7,675 bases of DNA from the NCBI GenBank assembly GCA_039028315.1, contig JBCCIH010000117.1:1-7675 (forward strand). Reading direction: 5' to 3'. The notes under the pieces are model-generated. The model saw nothing but the letters and a program-made list of their open reading frames with translations, had not been told where the DNA came from and did not search any database. Every line of letters starts with the position of its first letter. Position 1 is the first letter of the stretch. This document shows positions 1 through 4,482 of this stretch, piece by piece. The position numbers and the translations under genes are program-made. This DNA is from Thermodesulfobacteriota bacterium (GTDB lineage: Bacteria > Desulfobacterota_D > UBA1144 > Nemesobacterales > UBA2774).

Positions 1-614
1 CTGAAAATAGGATTGTTGATCTTAGCACTGTTGAGCCCTCACCCTATGCTCATACTTTGTCTAAAGAACTTACCAAAGACCCTAGACTGATTGAAGTAAT
101 ACTTAGCGAGACTACCAAGATAATCAAAATGGATCAAAGGAAGCCCGAGAAAGGCCGGCTTATAGTTGAGACAAGAGGGGGTATTATTACCGCCAATGCA
201 GGTGTTGATGCTTCAAATGTTTCAGGCGGAGATATGGTAACCCTTCTTCCAATAGATTCTGATGAATCTGCAGACAAATTAGCCCACGGATTGAAAGAAA
301 AATGTGGAATAAACTTAGCTGTCATAATCACCGATACAGTGGGGAGACCTTGGCGAGACGGACTTGTAGATATAGCGATAGGATGCTCAGGCATAAAAGC
401 GCTTAAAGACTACAGGGGAGAGACAGATTCAAAAGGGTTTGAGCTAAATGCAACTGTTATGGCTGTGGCTGATGAAATTGCTTCAGCCGCCGGCCTACTT
501 ATGGAAAAGGCTGAGTCTGTACCTCTTATAATTGTAAGGGGTTATGATTATGATCCAAAGAGCATTGGAGCAAAAGAGCTTATCAGAAATGCTGAAGACG
601 ATCTGTTTCGTTAA
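1..614 (+). CDS. cofE: Coenzyme F420-0:L-glutamate ligase, 5'-truncated by the window edge
   Basis: CofE adds L-glutamate residues to F420-0 in a GTP- and metal-dependent reaction, the last stage of coenzyme F420 synthesis in the cytoplasm. The reading frame is open to the left edge: the first full codon is at base 3 and reads ENRIVDLSTVEPSPYAHTL, a family-typical segment. The TTG at 57 is therefore internal and the true start lies outside. About 203 residues are visible; family members are usually near 250, so roughly 45 N-terminal residues are missing. Recognisable segments are the ANAGVDASN block, the TDTVGRPWRDG signature followed by VDIAIG, and ADEIASAAGLLMEKA. The protein ends in EDDLFR, the usual C-terminus of stand-alone CofE, so it lacks the nitroreductase-like domain fused in actinobacterial FbiB. 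The next gene follows after 18 bp and is probably co-transcribed. Family assignment is firm. Whether the cell makes F420 cannot be judged from one gene. Confidence 0.92.
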   Translation, partial: ENRIVDLSTVEPSPYAHTLSKELTKDPRLIEVILSETTKIIKMDQRKPEKGRLIVETRGGIITANAGVDASNVSGGDMVTLLPIDSDESADKLAHGLKEKCGINLAVIITDTVGRPWRDGLVDIAIGCSGIKALKDYRGETDSKGFELNATVMAVADEIASAAGLLMEKAESVPLIIVRGYDYDPKSIGAKELIRNAEDDLFR

Positions 615-632
615 GACTTAAACATAACAATT

Positions 633-1313
633 ATGATAGAACTTGAGCGTCAATTTATAAAGATTGCCCACCGAGGCGCCAGTGCCTACGAGCCCGAGAA
701 CACACTTAAATCTTTTGAAAGAGCCATAGAGCTAAAATCAGATATGATTGAGTTTGATGTAAGAGAGTCATTAGACGGTCATCTGGTGGTTTTTCACGAT
801 CAAACAGTTGATCGCACTACCAATGGCTCAGGCCATATCTCGCATAAAACACTTAGCGAACTTAAAGAACTGGATGCAGGTCATGGGGAACAGATACCAA
901 CCCTTGAGCAAGTTATAGAGCTTGGAAAAGGGAGGGCTAAATTTGTGTTAGAGATTAAGCAGGACAGGTTAGAAGAAAAAATTGGATCGTATTTGCTTAA
1001 GAACGATTTATTAGACGATGTTTATGTAGTATCGTTTAAACCTAAAAGACTTAAAATGTTAAAAGAGTTAAACCACCGCATCAAGACAGGTTTGATAGTT
1101 TTTGCCTCCCTAAATCCTATTGGTCTTGCACTTAACTGCGGCGCAGATTTTGTAGCACCCTTTAGATGGTTTGTTACTGATTCTCTGGTAAAGAGAGCCA
1201 GGGATAGCGGGCTTTATACTTTCACTTGGACTGTGGATGAAACCATAAAAGCCCATAGCATGAAACAAAAGGGCGTAAGCGGCATAGTGACTAATAAGCC
1301 TGATATTATTTAG
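633..1313 (+). CDS. Glycerophosphodiester phosphodiesterase (GDPD family)
   Basis: This 226-residue enzyme should hydrolyse glycerophosphodiesters to glycerol-3-phosphate and an alcohol, recycling phospholipid head groups. It is a single GDPD TIM-barrel of usual length for the short cytoplasmic form. Visible active-site elements are H13-R14-G15, the EPENT segment (20-24), the E40-x-D42-x-R44 metal/substrate triad and H55-D56, the second catalytic histidine. Further on are VLEIK, a later barrel strand, and FTWTVD followed by GIVTNKPD near the C-terminus. No signal peptide is present, so it is cytosolic. The ATG at 633 puts the HRGA motif at the expected distance from the N-terminus, but no Shine-Dalgarno sequence precedes it. 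The short 18-bp gap after cofE suggests translation coupled to the upstream gene. Its stop codon overlaps the end of the convergent eamA-like gene. The exact substrate is unknown. Confidence 0.93.
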   Translation: MIELERQFIKIAHRGASAYEPENTLKSFERAIELKSDMIEFDVRESLDGHLVVFHDQTVDRTTNGSGHISHKTLSELKELDAGHGEQIPTLEQVIELGKGRAKFVLEIKQDRLEEKIGSYLLKNDLLDDVYVVSFKPKRLKMLKELNHRIKTGLIVFASLNPIGLALNCGADFVAPFRWFVTDSLVKRARDSGLYTFTWTVDETIKAHSMKQKGVSGIVTNKPDII

Positions 1314-1719
1314 CTAAAAGCGCGACTGAAACGATCGCGAATCCAATTCCGGCCATCTCTCTTATATCTAATTTTTCGCCCAAGAACACTAATGCCAGCA
1401 CGACGGTAAGAGCAGGATATGCGGCGGATAGCGGCGCTACAATTGAGAGCTTGGCGTACTTGAGCGCAACTATGAATAGCACTGTACCAACTCCCCAGCA
1501 TAAACCCATTAATATGGCAGGGTAATTGATAGAAAAGTTTGTAAAGATAGTATTTCTATAGTAGATAACAAATGTTGTAAAAACTGTCAGAGTTCCAACC
1601 GCTTCAAAGAAATAGACCCTGTAGGGAATATCCTTTAATGAAGCTACCTTTCCAAAGAAACTTCCAAATGAAAAGCAAACTATCGCTAGTAATATTAAGA
1701 TAAACCATCTCTCGCTCAT
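1306..1719 (-). CDS. Half-size EamA/DMT-superfamily membrane transporter
   Basis: This 137-residue inner-membrane protein consists of one EamA domain. About five hydrophobic segments are visible: roughly residues 5-25, 36-55, 67-90, 92-113 and 121-136. The run of SIVAPLSAAYPALTVVLALV followed by LGEKLDIREMAGI is the characteristic last part of an EamA repeat, where a Pro-containing helix leads to a GE(K/R)L turn and a final helix. Most EamA transporters carry two such repeats (about 300 residues). Single-domain members presumably act as dimers, as the small multidrug resistance proteins do. The substrate cannot be told from sequence. The ATG is well supported: an AGGAG site (1726-1730) lies 6 nt upstream. 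The gene overlaps the 3' end of the GDPD gene tail-to-tail by 8 bp, with no terminator between them. A 15-codon ORF on the same strand ends on this gene's SD site. Confidence 0.82.
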   Translation of the reverse strand: MSERWFILILLAIVCFSFGSFFGKVASLKDIPYRVYFFEAVGTLTVFTTFVIYYRNTIFTNFSINYPAILMGLCWGVGTVLFIVALKYAKLSIVAPLSAAYPALTVVLALVFLGEKLDIREMAGIGFAIVSVALLAK

Positions 1720-1769
1720 TGTGATCTCCTATAATAAAATTTGAACTCTCTTAGATTTAGAAACCAACA

Positions 1770-1798
1770 TTAACATGCAGTTAACCTTTCCTGAATAT
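1770..1798 (+). promoter_or_regulatory. Weak candidate promoter for the leader element
   Basis: TTAACA (1770-1775, five of six to TTGACA) is followed after 17 bp by GAATAT (1793-1798, three of six to TATAAT). A transcript from here would begin near 1805, just before the GGGAG site at 1810. The -10 box is poor, so this is a suggestion only. Some start in this area is needed if the hairpins downstream are transcribed on their own, because the gene to the left points the other way. Confidence 0.25.
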
Positions 1799-1809
1799 CT
1801 CCTTCATAC

Positions 1810-1859
1810 GGGAGTGTTGTAATGAGAATGCCACCTCTTATCCGATCCGAAACACTCCC
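1810..1859 (+). promoter_or_regulatory. RNA stem sequestering a ribosome-binding site (leader element)
   Basis: GGGAGTGTT (1810-1818) is perfectly complementary to AACACTCCC (1851-1859), giving a 9-bp stem. A second 6-bp stem fits inside it: ATGAGA (1822-1827) with TCTTAT (1836-1841), including one G-U pair in RNA. The first arm contains GGGAG, which sits 7 nt before the ATG at 1822, so the folded form would hide the SD site and start codon. The CCC at 1857-1859 can instead pair in a small alternative hairpin, CCCAA (1857-1861) with TTGGG (1866-1870). I compared it from memory with common riboswitch classes, SRP RNA and tRNA and recognised none. Confidence 0.45.
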
Positions 1860-1887
1860 AAAACCTTGGGTCCTTCTTGGCTACTGA
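1822..1887 (+). CDS. Candidate 21-codon leader peptide or microprotein upstream of the VOC gene
   Basis: ATG at 1822 opens 21 sense codons ending in TGA (1885-1887). The peptide begins MRMPPLIRSE and ends PKPWVLLGY. It is proline-rich (four Pro), with one Trp, a mildly basic first half and a hydrophobic tail; I do not recognise it. Support comes from its setting. GGGAG lies exactly 7 nt upstream of the start, the same spacing as at the VOC and ilvD starts in this window. The stop codon falls inside the 5' arm of a strong hairpin. A ribosome held at the last codons would cover that arm and could prevent the hairpin from forming, as in arrest-peptide attenuators such as TnaC. Against it, an open stretch of 21 codons is common by chance, and the SD bases also serve the stem. 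It may be a regulatory leader peptide, a small protein with its own terminator, or no coding gene at all. Confidence 0.4.
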   Translation: MRMPPLIRSETLPKPWVLLGY

Positions 1888-1918
1888 GGGTGATGGAATA
1901 ATCACCCTCAGTCTTTTC
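1883..1918 (+). terminator. Intrinsic terminator or attenuator hairpin before the VOC gene
   Basis: ACTGAGGGTGAT (1883-1894) pairs perfectly with ATCACCCTCAGT (1901-1912) around a 6-nt loop, a 12-bp stem. It is followed by CTTTTC, a short U-run, so termination may be partial. No plus-strand gene ends here; the nearest upstream gene points left. The hairpin must therefore act on RNA begun between about 1740 and 1810, either a separate small RNA or a VOC leader. Confidence 0.65.
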
Positions 1919-1962
1919 ACAAAAAATATTTGTAAAATCAGTTAATCATATCTTAACTATTT

Positions 1963-1968
1963 TATGAT
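1963..1968 (+). promoter_or_regulatory. Candidate -10 box for the VOC gene
   Basis: TATGAT matches the -10 consensus at five of six positions. It would place the transcript start near 1975, downstream of an upstream in-frame ATG at 1964 and about 43 nt before the ATG at 2018. The -35 region is weak (TTAATC at 1942-1947, 15-bp spacing). It implies the VOC gene can be transcribed independently of the leader element. Confidence 0.3.
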
Positions 1969-2005
1969 AGGATTGGTATGTAGATACACATACAACCTAA
2001 TATAT

Positions 2006-2010
2006 GGGAG
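2006..2010 (+). promoter_or_regulatory. Shine-Dalgarno site fixing the VOC start at 2018
   Basis: GGGAG lies 7 nt before the ATG at 2018. The upstream in-frame ATG at 1964 has no such site and would add 18 residues that do not fit the family. Confidence 0.8.
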
Positions 2011-2017
2011 ACATGAA

Positions 2018-2812
2018 ATGAGTGAAGTAACAGAATATAAACCCGGTACTTTTTGCTGGCCGGAACTTGTAGCATCCGATGTAGATAAGGCTAAAGAGTT
2101 TTACACAAAACTATTTGGTTGGGACATTGAAGACAACCCCATTGGTGAAGACATGGTTTATTCTATGGCTAATTTCGACGGAAAATACCTAGGCGGTCTC
2201 TATCCGATGTGGGCTGAGCAAGTTGAACAAGGAATACCAACACACTGGGCTAGTTATGTATCAGTAGCTGACGTTGATGAATCAGTGAAAAAAGCCCAAT
2301 CCTTAGGAGCTAATATTGTAATGCAGCCTATGGATGTATTTGATGCAGGCCGTATGGCAGTGGTTATGGACCCAACTGGCGCTGTGTTTTCCTTATGGCA
2401 GCCATTAAAGCATATAGGTGCGCAGATCGTAAACGAGCACGGCACATTAGTATGGAACGAACTTGCAACTAATGACACTGAGAAAGCAAAAGAATTCTAC
2501 ACAGAGCTATTTGGCTGGACTTATGATGAAATGGATATGGGTGGTGGTATGACCTACACGGCTTTTAAGAATGGAGATTGGCCTGCTGCAGGAATGATGG
2601 CCATCGGTCAAGACATGGGCGATATGCCTCCTACGTGGTCAGTATATTTTGCAGTCAACGATTGTGACAGCAGTACTGAGGAGGCAACAAATCTTGGCGG
2701 TCAGACCATAGTTCCACCAACAGACATTCCGGAAGTAGGAAGATTCTCTTTTCTACAAGACCCTCAAGGCGCAGTATTTGCGATTATTAAACTACTAAAC
2801 CAGCCAGAATGA
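2018..2812 (+). CDS. Tandem-domain VOC (glyoxalase/bleomycin-resistance-like) protein
   Basis: This 264-residue cytoplasmic protein has two vicinal-oxygen-chelate domains, about residues 9-128 and 141-258. The repeat is plain: PELVASDVDKAKEFYTKLFGW in the first domain matches NELATNDTEKAKEFYTELFGW in the second, and GRMAVVMDPTGAVFSLW matches GRFSFLQDPQGAVFAII. This layout is like the mycobacterial CFP30B group and proteins often labelled lactoylglutathione lyase. The usual first-strand metal histidine is not seen; the WxEL positions carry Glu (E16, E148). Glyoxalase I activity should therefore not be assumed. Other VOC roles include metal-dependent dioxygenation, epimerisation and drug binding. 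The start at 2018 is chosen for its SD site and because the family begins near this point; the ATG at 1964 lies around a likely -10 box. Upstream is a leader-like element with a hairpin and a short ORF; downstream is a terminator. It appears to be a single-gene unit. Confidence 0.88.
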   Translation: MSEVTEYKPGTFCWPELVASDVDKAKEFYTKLFGWDIEDNPIGEDMVYSMANFDGKYLGGLYPMWAEQVEQGIPTHWASYVSVADVDESVKKAQSLGANIVMQPMDVFDAGRMAVVMDPTGAVFSLWQPLKHIGAQIVNEHGTLVWNELATNDTEKAKEFYTELFGWTYDEMDMGGGMTYTAFKNGDWPAAGMMAIGQDMGDMPPTWSVYFAVNDCDSSTEEATNLGGQTIVPPTDIPEVGRFSFLQDPQGAVFAIIKLLNQPE

Positions 2813-2826
2813 TAAATTAATATATG

Positions 2827-2864
2827 ATAGAAGGCAGGGCATAATGTCTTGCCTTCTATGTTTT
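2827..2864 (+). terminator. Intrinsic terminator of the VOC gene
   Basis: The arms ATAGAAGGCA (2827-2836) and TGCCTTCTAT (2850-2859) are perfectly complementary. The stem continues inward with GGGC (2837-2840) against GTCT (2846-2849) using G-U pairs, leaving a 5-nt loop. GTTTT follows. It begins 15 bp after the VOC stop. It also sits beyond the convergent HNH gene's stop and may slow transcription from that side, although no U-run follows in that direction. Confidence 0.8.
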
Positions 2865-2877
2865 CCGCACTTCCTTC

Positions 2878-3168
2878 TTATAGAGACCTTTTCCTCAAAG
2901 TGTTTCTCGTCCTCACATGAAATTCGGGTGGTTTGTTTTGAACCCACTTAACAAATTTTTGCACATTTTCATTCTCAAGTATTCGCTCAATTGTGTGGTA
3001 ATAGTTTAAGAGTTCCCTTTCAGTAAAATTTGCATGAATAGTCCTATGACAGATTCTGTGAAGAAGCACTATATCTTTACCTTTAAAACTTTTAGGAATT
3101 AAATGATGTTTACTAGGCTTTTCGGGGAGTGGTCTTTTGCAAAGTGGGCAGTTATTGGCTTGGTCCAT
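2878..3168 (-). CDS. Small HNH-type zinc/nuclease-fold protein
   Basis: This 96-residue protein has an HNH (beta-beta-alpha metal) finger: C7-P-L-C10, then H21-H22-L-I-P-K, then H37-R-I-C40-H41 and H45. The two CxxC/CH pairs would hold a structural zinc, and H22 is the likely catalytic position of the HNH core. The C-terminal half is helical, with a VQKFVKWVQNKPPEFHVRTR segment that I recall from conserved small HNH proteins in proteobacteria. HNH proteins cut DNA or RNA in restriction, repair or homing, but this stand-alone type has no assigned role and no restriction partner nearby. It starts 15 nt after the stop of the DUF4159 gene on the same strand, so the two are probably one transcript. 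No clear SD site precedes the ATG, which suggests translational coupling. Nuclease activity is inferred only. Confidence 0.82.
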   Translation of the reverse strand: MDQANNCPLCKRPLPEKPSKHHLIPKSFKGKDIVLLHRICHRTIHANFTERELLNYYHTIERILENENVQKFVKWVQNKPPEFHVRTRNTLRKRSL

Positions 3169-3183
3169 GTCGATAATAAAAAG

Positions 3184-3945
3184 CTAAAAGTTCATCTGCC
3201 TTCTTTTAATAAATGGAGTATGTACTTGGTCCTTTTTATAATTTCCTGTAAGTGCATACAGAATCATATTAATACCAAGTCTAAAAGCACGTTCTCTCTG
3301 AGCCTCTCCACCAGGTATCACCTCATATTGCCATTTGCCAAACTCATCCTCAGACCAAGCGCCGCCTAGATCATTTTTGGAATACAAAACAGCAGTTCTA
3401 TCTTCTTCCCTAAAAGTTATTCCCTCTAAATAGGGCTGAATAACTTTTCTCCCGCTGGCAGAGTTTAGTATATAAAACGATTTGTTCACTACATGGTCAT
3501 GCGGTATTGGAGCAAGTGGTATTTCTGGCATGATATTTACTAGCTCGGCTCTTATCTGAGTATCAAAACTTGAGTCCTGCTCACCTGAAGTGTCATCGAT
3601 GATTAAAGTTCCACCGAGCTGAAGATATTTCCTTAGCTTTCTTCTTTCTTGTGCGCTAAAGGATGTAAAGCTGCTATCACCGGACATGTATAGGAAGGGG
3701 TATTGAAATAGATCCGGATCAGTCAGTCTTAGGCTCTTTCTCTGATCAGAGCTATTTACACTTGTTCTAAGCTCAAGCGTACTCATTAGCCTCTTGTATG
3801 CCCTCGGTCTTGTATCCCAGTTTCCGTCATAAATAAGTTGAGCAAATTTAAACTCTGATCCCTCATATAGTCCTAAGAGAGGTAGTGATATTAACAGGAG
3901 CATTAATAATGCAGCTGTCCTTGTGCAAAAGTATTTAGTGTTCAA
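3184..3945 (-). CDS. Exported DUF4159 domain protein
   Basis: This 253-residue protein has an N-terminal signal or anchor sequence (basic stretch to about residue 9, hydrophobic residues 11-26) followed by a DUF4159 domain filling the rest. Family marks include QLIYDGNWDTRPRAYKRLM (36-54), the YPFLYMSGD segment (82-90), LQLGGTLIIDD (108-118), SKNDLGGAW (189-197) and GGEAQRERAFRLGINMILYALTGNYKKDQVHTPF near the end. The family's function is unknown. The strand-rich GGTLIIDD core resembles glutamine-amidotransferase-like or ThuA-like folds, and members often sit beside gliding or BatA/VWA-type genes in deltaproteobacteria; no such genes are seen here. The start is a TTG at 3945. It is the only usual start codon before an in-frame stop, and it yields a proper signal peptide. 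No SD site is present, and a promoter lies immediately upstream. The HNH gene follows after 15 bp. Cleavage site and periplasmic location are inferred. Confidence 0.87.
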   Translation of the reverse strand: MNTKYFCTRTAALLMLLLISLPLLGLYEGSEFKFAQLIYDGNWDTRPRAYKRLMSTLELRTSVNSSDQRKSLRLTDPDLFQYPFLYMSGDSSFTSFSAQERRKLRKYLQLGGTLIIDDTSGEQDSSFDTQIRAELVNIMPEIPLAPIPHDHVVNKSFYILNSASGRKVIQPYLEGITFREEDRTAVLYSKNDLGGAWSEDEFGKWQYEVIPGGEAQRERAFRLGINMILYALTGNYKKDQVHTPFIKRRQMNF

Positions 3946-3953
3946 GATATTAA

Positions 3954-3983
3954 AATATTGAGGGGTTTATAGCTAGGTGTCAA
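3954..3983 (-). promoter_or_regulatory. Candidate promoter for the DUF4159-HNH unit
   Basis: On the minus strand a perfect TTGACA (3978-3983) is followed after 18 bp by AATATT (3954-3959, four of six). The start point would fall about 3947, right at the TTG start codon, so the transcript would be nearly leaderless. A TATAAA at 3966-3971 is an alternative -10 without a good -35. Confidence 0.45.
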
Positions 3984-4111
3984 GAAAATATAGAATTACG
4001 TAACCCAAAAAAGCATAAAAAATCTTTACTATTTCAACAATAGCTAAAATGGGAAATATTATTCTTATGAAAATACCAAGCGGAATCTTCTTAAATCAGT
4101 ATAGAAGAAGT

Positions 4112-4321
4112 TTACTCAGAACCAGCTTTAACTACTTTTGTAGCTTGCGGTCCTTTTGGTCCGTCTGTTATTTCAAACTCTACAGCTTCACCTTCTGCTA
4201 GACTCTTGTAGCCTTCGCCTTCGATAACACTGTAATGAACGAATACGTCTTTATCTACCTCATCGGACTGGATAAAACCGTATCCTTTAGAACTGTTAAA
4301 CCATTTTACTGTACCCTGCAT
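4112..4321 (-). CDS. CspA-family cold-shock protein
   Basis: This 69-residue protein is a single cold-shock domain, a five-stranded OB-fold that binds single-stranded RNA and DNA and keeps mRNA unfolded. It begins MQGTVKWFN, the typical family N-terminus. RNP1 is KGYGFI (12-17) and RNP2 is VFVHY (26-30), both with the aromatic residues that stack on bases (W7, F16, F27, H29). Length is normal. The reading frame stays open to an ATG at 4402, but that would add 27 unrelated residues and run through the promoter; AGGAGG before 4321 settles the start. The gene is a single unit, divergent from the PLP-enzyme gene. The leader is short (about 30 nt), so the long thermosensing 5' region of E. coli cspA is absent. 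No convincing terminator follows. Whether it is cold-induced cannot be told. Confidence 0.96.
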   Translation of the reverse strand: MQGTVKWFNSSKGYGFIQSDEVDKDVFVHYSVIEGEGYKSLAEGEAVEFEITDGPKGPQATKVVKAGSE

Positions 4322-4331
4322 TAAATAAAGT

Positions 4332-4337
4332 CCTCCT
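4332..4337 (-). promoter_or_regulatory. Shine-Dalgarno site fixing the cold-shock gene start
   Basis: AGGAGG on the minus strand lies 10 nt before the ATG at 4321, slightly long spacing but the strongest SD match nearby. Confidence 0.8.
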
Positions 4338-4357
4338 AAGAAATCTACTTCAAAACC

Positions 4358-4386
4358 AATATCGCACTTTTTAATCAGTTTGTCAA
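4358..4386 (-). promoter_or_regulatory. Promoter of the cold-shock gene
   Basis: Minus-strand TTGACA (4381-4386, perfect) is separated by 17 bp from GATATT (4358-4363, four of six). The predicted start is near 4351, giving a leader of about 30 nt that includes the AGGAGG site. It lies inside the over-extended reading frame that begins at 4402, which argues against that longer start. Confidence 0.65.
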
Positions 4387-4470
4387 CAGATTCTTTTAGC
4401 ATAGATTTGATAGCTAAATCACCTTGCGATAAGGTTATATCTTAAATTATTGTATTTTGAGTTCCCATAG

Positions 4471-4476
4471 TATATT
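4471..4476 (+). promoter_or_regulatory. Candidate -10 box placing the PLP-enzyme transcript start at its ATG
   Basis: TATATT (five of six to TATAAT) ends 6 nt before the ATG at 4483, so transcription would begin at or next to the start codon. No convincing -35 box lies at 16-18 bp. The gene lacks an SD site, which fits a leaderless mRNA. Confidence 0.35.
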
Positions 4477-4482
4477 TAACTA

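Noticed and set aside
57..59. TTG at 57 as the cofE start
   Set aside because: The frame is open to base 3 and the upstream residues are conserved CofE sequence, so the gene starts outside the window.
1810..1918. tRNA, SRP RNA or a known riboswitch in the divergent region
   Set aside because: No acceptor/T-arm pattern, no SRP GGAAG-type loop motif, and no recalled riboswitch consensus (TPP, FMN, cobalamin, glycine, fluoride, guanidine) fits.
1964..2017. Longer VOC start at 1964 (18 extra residues)
   Set aside because: No SD site, the added residues do not fit the family, and the region holds a likely -10 box. GGGAG 7 nt before 2018 supports the shorter form.
4087..4110. Terminator after the cold-shock gene (CTTCTT/AAGAAG arms)
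   Set aside because: Only 6 AT-rich pairs with a 12-nt loop and no U-run on the minus strand.
4049..4201. Plus-strand ORF opposite the cold-shock gene (ATG at 4049)
   Set aside because: No SD site and its length is mostly the reverse shadow of a well-conserved gene.
4322..4402. N-terminal extension of the cold-shock protein to the ATG at 4402
   Set aside because: It runs through a TTGACA-N17-GATATT promoter and the AGGAGG site; the normal family N-terminus begins at 4321.
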